Source: an uncultured Treponema sp. | Lineage (GTDB): Bacteria; Spirochaetota; Spirochaetia; Treponematales; Treponemataceae | Direction of reading: 5' to 3' | DNA: 64,000 nt | Assembly: GCA_945877425.1 (NCBI GenBank) | Contig: CAMCRZ010000001.1 | Coordinates: 124,001 to 188,000 of the forward strand | Part shown: positions 1 through 9,007 of the stretch, piece by piece | How positions within the stretch are numbered: the stretch's first letter is position 1 | Layout of the letters: every line of letters begins with the position of its first letter | Program-made: the position numbers and the translations under genes | Notes under the pieces: generated by a model | The model's input: the letters and a program-made list of their open reading frames with translations, nothing else | Told to the model about the DNA's origin: nothing | Databases searched by the model: none

Positions 1-74
1 GCGACACGGCAAACCTTATGAAGTCCATTGCATCTGCTCTTGATAACATTACTGAATCTGAAAGTGAAGATTAG
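1..74 (+). CDS. C-terminal end of an unidentified protein (5' end outside window)
   Basis: An open frame enters from the left edge, with whole codons from base 3, and ends at a TAG at 72-74. The visible 23 residues are polar and end in an acidic run (ITESESED). This is too little to identify a family. The gene is convergent with the peptidase gene at 76-951, leaving a single base between the two stop codons, so any terminator would have to lie inside one of the coding regions. Confidence 0.5.
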   Translation, partial: DTANLMKSIASALDNITESESED

Positions 75-75
75 C

Positions 76-951
76 CTAATACGATTCCATTACGGCAAGT
101 GCGTTTAAAATTCCCGCCATAACAGAAAAACTTTCTGCAGTAAGGGAAGAAATATTGTCTTCCGGCGTGTGGAAAAGCTGCCACGTTAATGGAAGAGACT
201 GCCTGCAGCTGTCTTCGCTTATGGAATTTGTTCTGTTAAGGACTTTGTTTTCCAGCATAGGATTTTTACTTAAATTCATTGCGTACTCTGAAGCTTCGTT
301 TGCAGGAAGCATGGTTATGGCTACGGCAGGAATTGCACAGGCTATAAAAGAAGCATTGTCGCTGTAAGGAACAGGAAGAGTTATCCAATTTTTTCCGCAG
401 GCTGAACGCAAAAGGTTTTCCGTACGGCTAAACAAACCGTTAAAGTTCTTTTTAAACTTTGCAGGCGCATTTTTCGGAAGGATTGTCCTTGAAAGAACGG
501 GAACAGTTCCTCTTCCGCAGGCATCAAAAACATACACGTCATCATTTGTAATGCCAAGCCGCCTGAAAGTTGAAGCCAGCCCGAACGCACCCTGACCGCT
601 TATGCCTGTATTTTTTCCCAGCTCTTCTCCGTCAGTAAAAAAAATCCTTACATTATGAAAATAAGGAAAAGTTTTCAGCAGCACAGCCCAGTTCATAATC
701 TGAAAATCAGCAGCACTGTTGTCGTTGGCACCGGGACTGTTTTCCACTCTGTCATAATGAGCAATAACAGTCTTTATCTTAAACTGAGGATTGTAAAACC
801 GGGAACTGTACTGAACGAGAATGTGATTTTTACCGTCAATCTGAACTATTTTAGGTGAAATGCCGTTTTTTCTAAGATATGAGCATATAAATTCCATTCT
901 GTTGCAGCCGGGAGAAATATATTCCTGGAAATTCTTAGAAAAATCATTCAT
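76..951 (-). CDS. M28-type zinc peptidase (aminopeptidase-like)
   Basis: The 291-residue protein carries the zinc-ligand pattern of the M28 family: AHYD (first His), GANDNSA (bridging Asp), FTDGEE (catalytic Glu and ligand Glu), DACG, and a final FHTPEDN His near the C-terminus. M28 enzymes use two zinc ions to remove N-terminal residues or cyclise N-terminal glutamine. No signal peptide is visible, so a cytoplasmic enzyme is likely. It starts 9 nt after the stop of the RRM gene and is probably co-transcribed with it. The exact substrate cannot be told from sequence; glutaminyl cyclase-like activity is an alternative. Confidence 0.8.
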   Translation of the reverse strand: MNDFSKNFQEYISPGCNRMEFICSYLRKNGISPKIVQIDGKNHILVQYSSRFYNPQFKIKTVIAHYDRVENSPGANDNSAADFQIMNWAVLLKTFPYFHNVRIFFTDGEELGKNTGISGQGAFGLASTFRRLGITNDDVYVFDACGRGTVPVLSRTILPKNAPAKFKKNFNGLFSRTENLLRSACGKNWITLPVPYSDNASFIACAIPAVAITMLPANEASEYAMNLSKNPMLENKVLNRTNSISEDSCRQSLPLTWQLFHTPEDNISSLTAESFSVMAGILNALAVMESY

Positions 952-960
952 TTAAGCTTT

Positions 961-1248
961 CTATCTTCTCCTAAAGCTGCTGCCTCTGCCGGACTTTTCC
1001 CTTACAGGCTTTTCTTCAGCGTAATTTACACGAATTTTTCTTCCGTCAAGCTCCTTTCCGTTAAGAGCAGCAATAGCCTTGCCTGCACTTTCATCGTCAA
1101 CTTCAACAAAACCAAAGCCTTTAGACTGACTTGTATCTTTATCTACAATAATCTGAGCCGAAGCAACTTCTGCGAATTTAGAAAAAACAGAAGTAAGAGT
1201 TTCTTCCGTTGTAACAAAACTTAAATTTCCTACATAAATTCTTGACAT
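961..1248 (-). CDS. RRM-domain RNA-binding protein
   Basis: This 95-residue protein is almost entirely one RNA recognition motif. RNP2 is RIYVGNLSF at residues 3-11 and RNP1 is KGFGFVEVDD around residues 43-52, both with the aromatic residues that stack on RNA. A short basic Gly/Ser/Arg tail follows (SGRGSSFRRR). Small single-RRM proteins of this kind occur in several bacterial phyla and are thought to act as RNA chaperones or cold-shock-type proteins. An AGAGG Shine-Dalgarno precedes the ATG, and it heads a short operon with the peptidase gene. Confidence 0.9.
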   Translation of the reverse strand: MSRIYVGNLSFVTTEETLTSVFSKFAEVASAQIIVDKDTSQSKGFGFVEVDDESAGKAIAALNGKELDGRKIRVNYAEEKPVREKSGRGSSFRRR

Positions 1249-1287
1249 AATTTCCTCTTAAAACTAAAAATTCCTTTTCTTAAAAAT

Positions 1288-1316
1288 ACTTTAAATATTT
1301 TTAGTAAAAAATGCAA
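1288..1316 (-). promoter_or_regulatory. Sigma70-type promoter for the RRM gene
   Basis: Reading the minus strand, TTGCAT (1316-1311) is followed by a 17-bp spacer and TAAAGT (1293-1288). The start codon is 40 nt downstream and has its own ribosome binding site. Assigned by eye from hexamers and spacing only. Confidence 0.45.
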
Positions 1317-1368
1317 GAAAAAAATACAGCACAACTGTTTTTTTGCTGATTTTACAAAAAATATATGT

Positions 1369-1374
1369 TATACT
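1369..1374 (+). promoter_or_regulatory. -10 element placed for a leaderless transcript (adenosine-deaminase-like gene)
   Basis: TATACT ends 7 nt before the ATG at 1382 and there is no Shine-Dalgarno. Transcription would start at or next to the A of the start codon. The -35 at the matching distance (CTGATT, 1346-1351) is weak. Confidence 0.5.
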
Positions 1375-1381
1375 GATTGAT

Positions 1382-2416
1382 ATGGACAAGGAAGATTTTT
1401 ACAACTTGATGTGTTTTGTGCCGAAAACAGAAATTCATGTTCACGAAGAAGCTGTTTTAAGCCGCAGTACAATAGAAAAAGTTTACGCAAAAAATTCTGG
1501 AAAAACCCTTTCTAACGAAGAATACGAGTCACTTTTTTCTTACAATGATTTTCAGGGCTTTCTTGATTCATTTATTAAAATTCAGTCTTTTTTTTCAAAA
1601 ATAGAAGATTTAAATTATTTTTTCAGTGATTTTGCTGATTATCTTGATAAAAACAATATTATTTACTGCGAAACATTTTTCAGTCCTACTTCCCATCTTA
1701 AAAAAGGCTGGGATTTTCATGAAATGATGTCCATTATTTCAAAAAACATAAGTACAATCAAAAAAGAGCGTGGAAAAACAGTAAAAATCCTTATTGACGT
1801 AAGCCGTTCCTTTGGTGTTGATAATGCAATGAACAACTTGAACCTTATCCTTAAGGAAAATAATCCTGACATTATAGGAATAGGCTTAGGCGGCAACGAA
1901 GAAACAGGTCCTGCCAGAGATTTTGAAAGCGTATTTAAAAAAGCAAGGGAAAAGGGCCTTCACATAGTAGTTCATGCAGGAGAAATTTGCGGGAGTTCAT
2001 CTATAAAAGACAGCCTTGACTTTTTAAAGGCAGAACGAATTGGTCATGGAATTACAAGCGTTTTTGACGAAGAACTTATAGCCCGTCTTGCAAAAGAAAA
2101 AATCCCCCTGGAAATCTGTCCTACAAGCAACATTTTTACGAAAAAAATAGTAACTGATATAAAAAAGCATCCTGTGAGGAAACTTTACGACAAAGGCGTA
2201 AACGTTACGCTGAACACAGACGACCCTACTTTCTTTAAAGTTTCCCTTATAGACGAATACTGGAATTTATACAGCCAGCTTGATTTTACTTTAGACGAAA
2301 TAAAGCAGATCATTAAAAACGGCTTCAATTCACTTTTTGTAAGCAGCAGTCAAAAGCAGGAGTTCTGCACTTTGGTAGACGAAAAGTGGAACAAGTGGTT
2401 TGCCAGCCGCTCATAA
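1382..2416 (+). CDS. Adenosine deaminase-like metal-dependent hydrolase
   Basis: The 344-residue protein matches the adenosine/AMP deaminase TIM-barrel family. It has HVH near the N-terminus (metal ligands), VVHAGE (catalytic Glu and His), RIGHGI, EICPTSN and LNTDDP (metal and catalytic Asp). The first motif reads IHVHEEA instead of the usual HLHLxG, so substrate preference may differ from classical adenosine deaminase. The frame is open for 13 codons further upstream, but the ATG at 1382 matches the family N-terminus and sits 7 nt after a TATACT box. No ribosome binding site is seen. It is convergent with the GH2 gene, with a 1-nt gap. Confidence 0.85.
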   Translation: MDKEDFYNLMCFVPKTEIHVHEEAVLSRSTIEKVYAKNSGKTLSNEEYESLFSYNDFQGFLDSFIKIQSFFSKIEDLNYFFSDFADYLDKNNIIYCETFFSPTSHLKKGWDFHEMMSIISKNISTIKKERGKTVKILIDVSRSFGVDNAMNNLNLILKENNPDIIGIGLGGNEETGPARDFESVFKKAREKGLHIVVHAGEICGSSSIKDSLDFLKAERIGHGITSVFDEELIARLAKEKIPLEICPTSNIFTKKIVTDIKKHPVRKLYDKGVNVTLNTDDPTFFKVSLIDEYWNLYSQLDFTLDEIKQIIKNGFNSLFVSSSQKQEFCTLVDEKWNKWFASRS

Positions 2417-2417
2417 G

Positions 2418-4829
2418 CTAAACTTTCTTTATTTTAATGCTGAAATTTACCCTTACTTCTTCATTTTTCCAGTCTTTTATAATAAGGCTTGCTTTTCCAG
2501 CTTTTCCTAAAGTCTTAACGTAAACACCGCTCATTCCGCCTTTTAAACTTACAGCTTCAGGACCGATTATTTTTACAGGACCTTCTGTTTTTAAAGTTAC
2601 GGCTTCCTGGCAGTAAGGCTGAACGTTGCCGTATTCATCTTTTGCATAAAGGTGAACTTCCGTTACGTCGTAAGATTCATCTTCAACAAGTTCCGTGCGG
2701 TTACATTCAGCAAAAACGCTTACTTTTTCTGCACAAGTTTTATAAAGTGACTTTACAAGCTTGCCGTTACGGTATGCATCAAAACGGTAAAGGTTTCCGC
2801 CCTGGCCGCCCCAGCTTCCAAGATATTTTGAATAAAGCAGTGCAATTTTTTCTTTATTTACAACACCAAGCAGCTTAAGCTTTGCAAAAAGAATTCTGTG
2901 TTTAAGGGGAAGATTTTCAGGACCGTAAATTCTTACTGCATCAAGAATTTCCTTTACGGATTTTGAGTATTTAGGTTTAATTTTATCTTCCGTTTCAAGC
3001 CTGCTTCCGATTGTATCATCAATTAAAACAGGACCGTGAGGCAGGAATTTATATGGCGAATCATCTTTAGTGTACTCTTTTATAAAAACATCACCTGCAT
3101 AAAGTTTTACGCTGTCTGCATTTGTAAAAAGCCACAAATCACCTCTTCTTCCTGCAGCATATTCTCCCAAATCAATGCTGGAATTTAACTCAAGAACGTC
3201 GCCGGTAATTTTTGCATCACCCTGACTTTGATAAACGTAAGCAGCAAGTTTGCTGTTCCTGAACATATCCATTACACCGTGATAGCATATTCTGTCACCG
3301 CTGCCGAAATCTTTGTGAGTGTTGTAATCAAATGCACACCAGCCACTGGAACCGCCTATTTCATCGTAAGAAGCAACTGTGTCCAAAACTTTGGCATGAC
3401 GGAGTGCATGATTAGTTCTGTGCTTTTCATCATCAAAAGACTTGGTAGGATACATGTGACCGTTGTATTCGCTTATTAAATATCCGCCGTGACTTTCCGT
3501 TACTTTGTTTTTGTGAAGTACGCCGTCATTGTTTCCGGTATGGCTGAAATCGTTGAAAGTATAAACGTCTTCAAGAAAACTGCTGTGCTTAAGATAACGG
3601 ACTCCTGCTGTAGGCCTTGTTGGATCCATTTTTCTGGCAAGTTCATTTGTCTTAAGGTAAAGTTCATCGTTGTCAAGGCTTTCGTTAATTCTTACGCCCC
3701 ACATAAAAATGCTTGGATGATTTTTGTACTGATCAATCATTTCACGAACATTTTCCACAGCCTGATTCTGCCACTTTTCGCCGCCAATATGCTGCCAGCC
3801 TGGAATTTCCGTAAAAACAAGAAGCCCAATTTCATCACACCTGTTTATAAAGTGCCTGCTTTGAGGATAATGACTTGTCCTTACGTAATTTAAGCCCAGC
3901 TGTTTTTTAAGAATGTCAGCATCATCAATCTGCATATTTTTTGGCATTGCATAACCAACATAAGGATAAGACTGATGGCGGTTCAATCCCCTGAGCTTGA
4001 TTTTTTTGTTGTTAAGATAAAATCCGCTTTCGTCAAAACGAATGTCCCTAAAGCCGAAACGCACTACATTAAAATCTACCACTTTGCCCTTTTCGTTTTT
4101 AAGTTCAGTTACAAGATTGTACAGCACAGGATTTTCCAGAGTCCATGCAACTACAGGAACGGCATCTGCTGCTGTTAAAGTTTCAATTCCGTTTACGCCT
4201 GTTTCAATCTGGGCAGAAGGTTCACCGTTTAGCGAAGAAATGCTTTCTACTTTCTGAAAAATTGAATAGTTTTCAGGAATGTCCTGTGTGTTTAAAGTAA
4301 TTTTAGTTTCAAAATGATTTGACTTAGTTTTTACAAAAACATCTTTTATGTAAACTGGATTTTTTATTTCAAGGTAAACGTCACGGTAAATTCCGCCGTA
4401 AGTCATATAATCAATTACATTGCCGAAAGGAGGAACGTCAAGAGATTCCCTGCTGTCAACTTTTATTACAAGAAGATTTTCTGAATCCGTTTTTACAAGA
4501 GCAGAAGTTAAATCAACTGTAAAAGAAGTATAGCCGCAGCTGTGAGTGGCAAGAAGCTTTTCGTTTAAATAAACTTCAGCGTAATGGGCAGCAGCGTCAA
4601 CTGTTAAAAGTACGGTTTTGTCTTTCCATGCATTTTCTGTCTTAAAAGTTTTTCTATAAACACTGATTTTCTGGTACAGCTTTTCATCAAAATTATTATA
4701 AGGAAGTTCAGCAACAGTATGAGGAATGCGGACAGTTTCCATTTTGCCCCTAAACTTTCTGGAAATCATTTTTTCGTCAAATTCAGGAGAAAACTGCCAG
4801 TCATTATTAAGATAGATTTTGTTTTTCAT
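2418..4829 (-). CDS. Glycoside hydrolase family 2 protein (beta-galactosidase/glucuronidase type)
   Basis: The 803-residue enzyme has GH2 architecture: an N-terminal jelly-roll sugar-binding domain (about 1-155), an Ig-like sandwich (about 158-262), and a TIM barrel from about 265. The acid/base is Glu383 in the Asn-Glu pair of GVRINES, and the likely nucleophile is Glu454 in LISEYNG. Beta-sandwich domains fill the C-terminus. No signal peptide is visible, so it probably acts on oligosaccharides already taken up. Substrate (galactoside, glucuronide or mannoside) cannot be fixed. It is divergent from glyA, has no Shine-Dalgarno, and its ATG lies 6 nt after a plausible -10. Confidence 0.88.
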   Translation of the reverse strand: MKNKIYLNNDWQFSPEFDEKMISRKFRGKMETVRIPHTVAELPYNNFDEKLYQKISVYRKTFKTENAWKDKTVLLTVDAAAHYAEVYLNEKLLATHSCGYTSFTVDLTSALVKTDSENLLVIKVDSRESLDVPPFGNVIDYMTYGGIYRDVYLEIKNPVYIKDVFVKTKSNHFETKITLNTQDIPENYSIFQKVESISSLNGEPSAQIETGVNGIETLTAADAVPVVAWTLENPVLYNLVTELKNEKGKVVDFNVVRFGFRDIRFDESGFYLNNKKIKLRGLNRHQSYPYVGYAMPKNMQIDDADILKKQLGLNYVRTSHYPQSRHFINRCDEIGLLVFTEIPGWQHIGGEKWQNQAVENVREMIDQYKNHPSIFMWGVRINESLDNDELYLKTNELARKMDPTRPTAGVRYLKHSSFLEDVYTFNDFSHTGNNDGVLHKNKVTESHGGYLISEYNGHMYPTKSFDDEKHRTNHALRHAKVLDTVASYDEIGGSSGWCAFDYNTHKDFGSGDRICYHGVMDMFRNSKLAAYVYQSQGDAKITGDVLELNSSIDLGEYAAGRRGDLWLFTNADSVKLYAGDVFIKEYTKDDSPYKFLPHGPVLIDDTIGSRLETEDKIKPKYSKSVKEILDAVRIYGPENLPLKHRILFAKLKLLGVVNKEKIALLYSKYLGSWGGQGGNLYRFDAYRNGKLVKSLYKTCAEKVSVFAECNRTELVEDESYDVTEVHLYAKDEYGNVQPYCQEAVTLKTEGPVKIIGPEAVSLKGGMSGVYVKTLGKAGKASLIIKDWKNEEVRVNFSIKIKKV

Positions 4830-4835
4830 TTCATA

Positions 4836-4864
4836 AGTTTATTCAAATCTTATTGAAAAATCAA
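4836..4864 (-). promoter_or_regulatory. Candidate leaderless promoter of the GH2 gene
   Basis: On the minus strand, TTGATT (4864-4859), a 17-bp spacer and TAAACT (4841-4836) end 6 nt before the ATG. The -35 region overlaps that of the divergent glyA promoter; the shared DNA is TTGA-N4-TCAA. Confidence 0.45.
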
Positions 4865-4881
4865 TATTATTCATTTACTAT
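4853..4881 (+). promoter_or_regulatory. Promoter of glyA
   Basis: TTGAAA (4853-4858), 17 bp, TACTAT (4876-4881). A leader of roughly 30 nt follows, containing GGGAGA just before the glyA start. Confidence 0.45.
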
Positions 4882-4918
4882 ATTCTATCGTAACTTATCT
4901 AAGAAATGGGAGATAAAT

Positions 4919-6418
4919 ATGGCTACACCATTAGAAAATTACCTTGCTTCATGTAACGGTAAACCAAATGCTGCTATGACAGCTTATGTTGCAAACCTTC
5001 AGACAGTTTCTCAAGTAGCTCCGGAAATTGCTGCTGATGTTGTAAAAGAACTTGAAAATCAGCGTTCACATTTAAAGCTTGTTGCTTCTGAAAACTACTG
5101 TTCTTTAAGCACACAGCTTGCAATGGGCAATCTTTTAACAGACAAATATGCAGAAGGATTTCCGGAACACAGATATTACGGCGGCTGTGTAAATATTGAC
5201 GCTGTTGAAAATACTGCTGCAAGGGAAGCTGAAGCTTTGTTCGGTGCAGATTACGCTTACGTTCAGCCCCATTCAGGTGCAGATGCAAACCTTGTTGCTT
5301 ACTGGGCAATTCTTTCTAAAACTGTTGAAACTCCTACTCTCGAAGAATTAGGTGTAAAGTCCCTTGCAGAATTAAACGGCCAGCAGTTTGATATGCTTAG
5401 AAAACGTTTCGGTAACCAAAAGCTTATGGGTCTTGATTATTCTTGCGGCGGACATCTTACACACGGCTATAAAATGAATGTGAGTGCCAGAATGTTTGAA
5501 AGTCATCCTTATGGAGTTGATGAAAAAACAGGCCTTCTTGATTATGATGCAATTGAAAAGCAGGCTATGGAAGTTAAGCCCCTCATTCTTCTTACAGGAT
5601 TTTCAGCTTATCCTAGAAAGATTAATTTCCGCCGTTTCCGTGACATTGCAGACAAGTGCGGTGCAGTCCTTATGGTTGATATGGCACATTTTGCCGGTCT
5701 TGTTGCAGGAAAAGTTTTCACTGATGATTATGATCCTGTAAAATGGGCTGATGTTGTTACTACTACTACACACAAAACATTAAGAGGCCCTAGAGGTGCA
5801 ATGATTCTCTGCAAAAAAGAATTTACAGATTACGTAAACAAAGGATGCCCTATGGTTTTAGGCGGACCTTTAGGACACGTAATGGCTGCTAAAGCCGTTG
5901 CATTTAAAGAAGCACGCACACCTGCTTACCAGATGTATGCACAGAATGTGGTAAAAAATGCACAGGCATTAGCCAAGTCTTGTCAGGAAAAAGGCATGAT
6001 TCTTCAAACAGGCGGAACTGAAAACCACCTTATGCTTATTGATGTTACTACATACGGTCTTACAGGAAAACAGGCAGAAGCAGCTTTGTTTAAGTGCGGA
6101 ATTACAGCTAACGCAAACGCCCTTCCTTACGACAAAAACGGCGCATGGTGGACTTCGGGAATACGCATTGGAACTCCTGGACTTACAACTTTAGGAATGA
6201 ACGAAAAAGATATGCAGGAAGTTGCATCTATTATTGATGAAGTTCTTAAAGGAACAAAACCTGGACTTACAAAAGAAGGAAAACCTGCAAAAGGTAAAAT
6301 CGAACTTGACGGAAAAGTAGAAGAAGAAGCAAAAAAGCGTGTAAATGCACTTTTATCTTCTCACGTACTTTACCCTGAATTAGACTTAGACTTCCTTAAA
6401 AAAGAATTTGTAAAATAA
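4919..6418 (+). CDS. glyA: Serine hydroxymethyltransferase
   Basis: GlyA interconverts serine and glycine with tetrahydrofolate, feeding one-carbon metabolism. The protein has the PLP-binding segment TTTTHKTLRGPRGA with the Schiff-base Lys, plus GGxLTHG-like and VDMAHFAGLVAG motifs. At 499 residues it is longer than the usual ~415-420. The extra length is an N-terminal extension, an insertion around ETPTLEELGVKSLAEL, and an extended C-terminus, a form I associate with spirochaetes. The start is the ATG at 4919 behind GGGAGA; the frame is open 22 codons upstream but lacks a ribosome binding site there. Confidence 0.95.
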   Translation: MATPLENYLASCNGKPNAAMTAYVANLQTVSQVAPEIAADVVKELENQRSHLKLVASENYCSLSTQLAMGNLLTDKYAEGFPEHRYYGGCVNIDAVENTAAREAEALFGADYAYVQPHSGADANLVAYWAILSKTVETPTLEELGVKSLAELNGQQFDMLRKRFGNQKLMGLDYSCGGHLTHGYKMNVSARMFESHPYGVDEKTGLLDYDAIEKQAMEVKPLILLTGFSAYPRKINFRRFRDIADKCGAVLMVDMAHFAGLVAGKVFTDDYDPVKWADVVTTTTHKTLRGPRGAMILCKKEFTDYVNKGCPMVLGGPLGHVMAAKAVAFKEARTPAYQMYAQNVVKNAQALAKSCQEKGMILQTGGTENHLMLIDVTTYGLTGKQAEAALFKCGITANANALPYDKNGAWWTSGIRIGTPGLTTLGMNEKDMQEVASIIDEVLKGTKPGLTKEGKPAKGKIELDGKVEEEAKKRVNALLSSHVLYPELDLDFLKKEFVK

Positions 6419-6440
6419 GCTTAAGGAACAGCCTTAAAAG

Positions 6441-6501
6441 AAAAAAAGCCCTTCCATTTACGATATGCAAAAAGCAAATCATATTGGAAAGGGCTTTTTT
6501 T
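6441..6501. terminator. Bidirectional Rho-independent terminator
   Basis: AAAAAAAGCCCTTCCA pairs with TGGAAAGGGCTTTTTTT across a ~30-nt loop. A-run and T-run on either side allow termination of glyA (+) and of the small gene at 6522-6704 (-). Confidence 0.85.
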
Positions 6502-6521
6502 ATGGAAGTTAAAACTAAAAC

Positions 6522-6704
6522 TTAAATGCTTTTTCCGTTCATTTGTGCTGTTTTAGCAAGCCAGTCCATTCCAGACTGATAATCACCTTCACGGATTTTG
6601 CCGTTTTTAAGATTAGTCTTTAGTCTTTCAGCTAAAGTTGTGTAATCCTGTTCATCAACGAGTTTTTCAAAATCAATCTGACTAAGTCCGAACTTTATAT
6701 GCAT
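6522..6704 (-). CDS. Small uncharacterised protein (60 aa)
   Basis: The 60-residue ORF has a near-ideal ribosome binding site (GGAGGTG, 5 nt before the ATG) and ends just before a strong terminator, so I regard it as real. The sequence is mixed charged/hydrophobic and probably helical (FEKLVDEQDYTTLAERLKTNL), with no signal peptide, membrane segment or cysteine motif. I do not recognise a family. It lies 97 nt downstream of hslU and could be a tail gene of that operon or an independent unit. Confidence 0.65.
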   Translation of the reverse strand: MHIKFGLSQIDFEKLVDEQDYTTLAERLKTNLKNGKIREGDYQSGMDWLAKTAQMNGKSI

Positions 6705-6801
6705 AATGCACCTCCATTTATAAATAATTATTTAAAATACGGCTTTAACATAAAGTTTCTGCCTGCATATATAATAAATCAGATTTGTAAAAAAATCCAA
6801 T

Positions 6802-8337
6802 TTAAAGTATGTATTTTTCCAGATTTTGGTTTTGAATTACACCTTTCATACGTTCATCAACGTAAGCTTTATCAATTACAATAGTTTCTCCGCAGTGATT
6901 GTTTGCATCAAAGCTTAAGTCTTCCAGAACAGTTTCCATAATCGTATGCAACCGTCTTGCACCAATGTTTTCTGCATGAGAGTTTACGTCTTCTGCAATA
7001 AATGCCATCTGGTCAATAGCATCTTCACTTATTTCAAGAGTAACGCCTTCAGTGCCAAGAAGAGCCTTGTATTGCTTTATAAGTGCATTTTTTGGTTCAG
7101 TTAAAATCCGCTTGAAATCGCACTGTTTTAAAGCTTCAAGTTCAACTCTTAAAGGAAAGCGTCCCTGAAGTTCAGGAATAAGGTCACTTGGAGTACTTAC
7201 GCTGAATGCACCTGCGCCAATAAAAAGAATGTGAGTAGTATTCACAACGCCCCACTTTGTATTTACATCACATCCTTCAACGATTGGAAGAATATCACGC
7301 TGAACGCCTTCACGGCTTACTTCCTGCCTGCCACCTTCTCCGCCTTTAGTAGCAATTTTGTCAATTTCATCTATAAAAATTATGCCGCTTTGTTCAACAC
7401 GACGCTTTGCTTCTTCTGCAACTTTATCTTTATCAACTACTTTATCAAGATTCTGACTTAAAAGGATTTCCCTTGCTTCATGAACAGTTACGGTTTTTCT
7501 CTTTGAACGTCCGCCGGAAAGCATTTCCTGAATGCCGGAAATACTCTGCTCAAGATCTTCAATGTTGCCGCTGCCAAGCATTCCCATGCTCATGTTAGGC
7601 TGACTGTAAACGGTAATTTCTACAGTTCTGTCTTCCAGCTTGCCTTCCCTAAGAAGCTGACGGAATTTTTCTCTTGTAGAATTCATGTTTTCGTCTGATT
7701 TCTGTTCCTGCTGTTCTGCACTTTTTGTTTCAGAAGAAATTTCTCTTTCTGCACCGGTTGCATTTTTTGGAACATCAATCTGAATAAGGCTTCCCTGAAT
7801 AGGACTGTTTTCGCCGAAAATATTTCCAAGAACATGAACGTTAGGCTTTCCGCTGTTTTTGTTTTCAAAATTAGGCTTTTTACCGGAACTTCCAGGCAAA
7901 AGAAGGTCAAGCAAATCTTCTTCTACCATAGGAGCGCACTTTTCCTTAAGTTTTTCCTGCATTTCAGCCTTTACCATGTTAAAGCCTACAGCCATAAGGT
8001 CACGAACCATGCTTTCTACATCACGGCCTACGTAACCTACTTCTGTATACTTTGTTGCTTCAACTTTCAAAAAAGGCGCGCCGCATAATTTGGCAAGACG
8101 ACGGGCAATTTCTGTTTTACCAACACCTGTAGGTCCAATCATAAGAATGTTTTTAGGAGCAACTTCATCACGAATTTCTTCAGGAAGTTTAAGTCTTCTC
8201 TGGCGGTTTCTAAGTGCAACTGCAACAAAACGCTTTGCTTTCTGCTGTCCAATAATGTAAGAGTCAAGTTTTTCTACAATCTGAGAAGGTGTAAGACCGT
8301 CTTTTATTCCTTCCTGATTTACCTGAATTTCGTTCAA
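6802..8337 (-). CDS. hslU: HslU, ATPase subunit of the HslUV protease
   Basis: HslU unfolds substrates and feeds them to HslV. Visible are the N-terminal SQIVEKLDSYIIGQ motif, Walker A GPTGVGKT, the GYVG pore loop, Walker B IIFIDEIDK, and a C-terminus ending in YIL, the tail that docks into HslV in this family. At 511 residues it exceeds the ~445 of E. coli, the extra length lying in a Lys/Glu/Ser-rich I-domain. The start is a TTG directly after the hslV stop (GAACTTTAATTG), with the GGAGG ribosome binding site inside the hslV 3' end, implying coupled translation. Confidence 0.95.
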   Translation of the reverse strand: MNEIQVNQEGIKDGLTPSQIVEKLDSYIIGQQKAKRFVAVALRNRQRRLKLPEEIRDEVAPKNILMIGPTGVGKTEIARRLAKLCGAPFLKVEATKYTEVGYVGRDVESMVRDLMAVGFNMVKAEMQEKLKEKCAPMVEEDLLDLLLPGSSGKKPNFENKNSGKPNVHVLGNIFGENSPIQGSLIQIDVPKNATGAEREISSETKSAEQQEQKSDENMNSTREKFRQLLREGKLEDRTVEITVYSQPNMSMGMLGSGNIEDLEQSISGIQEMLSGGRSKRKTVTVHEAREILLSQNLDKVVDKDKVAEEAKRRVEQSGIIFIDEIDKIATKGGEGGRQEVSREGVQRDILPIVEGCDVNTKWGVVNTTHILFIGAGAFSVSTPSDLIPELQGRFPLRVELEALKQCDFKRILTEPKNALIKQYKALLGTEGVTLEISEDAIDQMAFIAEDVNSHAENIGARRLHTIMETVLEDLSFDANNHCGETIVIDKAYVDERMKGVIQNQNLEKYIL

Positions 8338-8886
8338 TTAAAGTTCCTCCACTGTAATGTGATTATTTGTGTAAATACAGATATTTCCTGCAATTTTAAG
8401 TGATTTTTCCGCAATTTCCCTGGCTGAAAGGTCGCTGCAATCCATATATGCAAGGGCTGCAGAATATGCAAAGTTTCCGCCAGAACCAATGGCAAGTATG
8501 TCATTTTCAGGTTCAACAACGTCGCCTGTGCCTGAAATAAGAAGTGTCTTGTTTACGTCTGCAACAAGAAGAAGAGCGTCAAGTTTGCTCATGGAACGTT
8601 CTGTTCTCCAGAGTTTTGCAAGTTCTACAGCACTTCTAGTTAAGTCTCCGTTAAATTCCTTTAATTTTTCTTCAAACTTATCAAATAAAGTAAATGCATC
8701 TGCAGTGGCACCGGCAAAACCTGTCAAAACTTTTCCGTCATAAATTCTCCTGACTTTTCTGGCATTTCCCTTCATGACAGTATCGCCCATAGTTACCTGA
8801 CCGTCTCCGGCTAATGCAACTTTTCCGTTACGGCGTACAGCAATTACAGTTGTACTCCTGAATTTTCTTTCATCATTTTCACTCAT
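8338..8886 (-). CDS. hslV: HslV, peptidase subunit of the HslUV protease
   Basis: The 182-residue proteasome-like subunit contains [19 protein letters not shown], where the Thr after a short N-terminal stretch ([11 protein letters not shown]) is the expected catalytic N-terminal nucleophile once the leader is removed. GTGDV and [11 protein letters not shown] motifs follow as in HslV. The pro-sequence of about 11 residues is longer than in E. coli. A GGAG ribosome binding site precedes the ATG. It is the upstream partner of hslU with no spacing and follows a ~120-bp AT-rich gap after the xer gene, where a separate promoter may lie. Confidence 0.95.
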   Translation of the reverse strand: MSENDERKFRSTTVIAVRRNGKVALAGDGQVTMGDTVMKGNARKVRRIYDGKVLTGFAGATADAFTLFDKFEEKLKEFNGDLTRSAVELAKLWRTERSMSKLDALLLVADVNKTLLISGTGDVVEPENDILAIGSGGNFAYSAALAYMDCSDLSAREIAEKSLKIAGNICIYTNNHITVEEL

Positions 8887-9007
8887 ATTTTCTCCAAAAT
8901 AATTCCATAATATAAATACAATAGTTAAAATTTAGTAATAAATCTTTAAAATAACAAGTTAAATTTTCATTTTTTCATAGAACAGACTTTCTGCTGCTGT
9001 GTTAAAG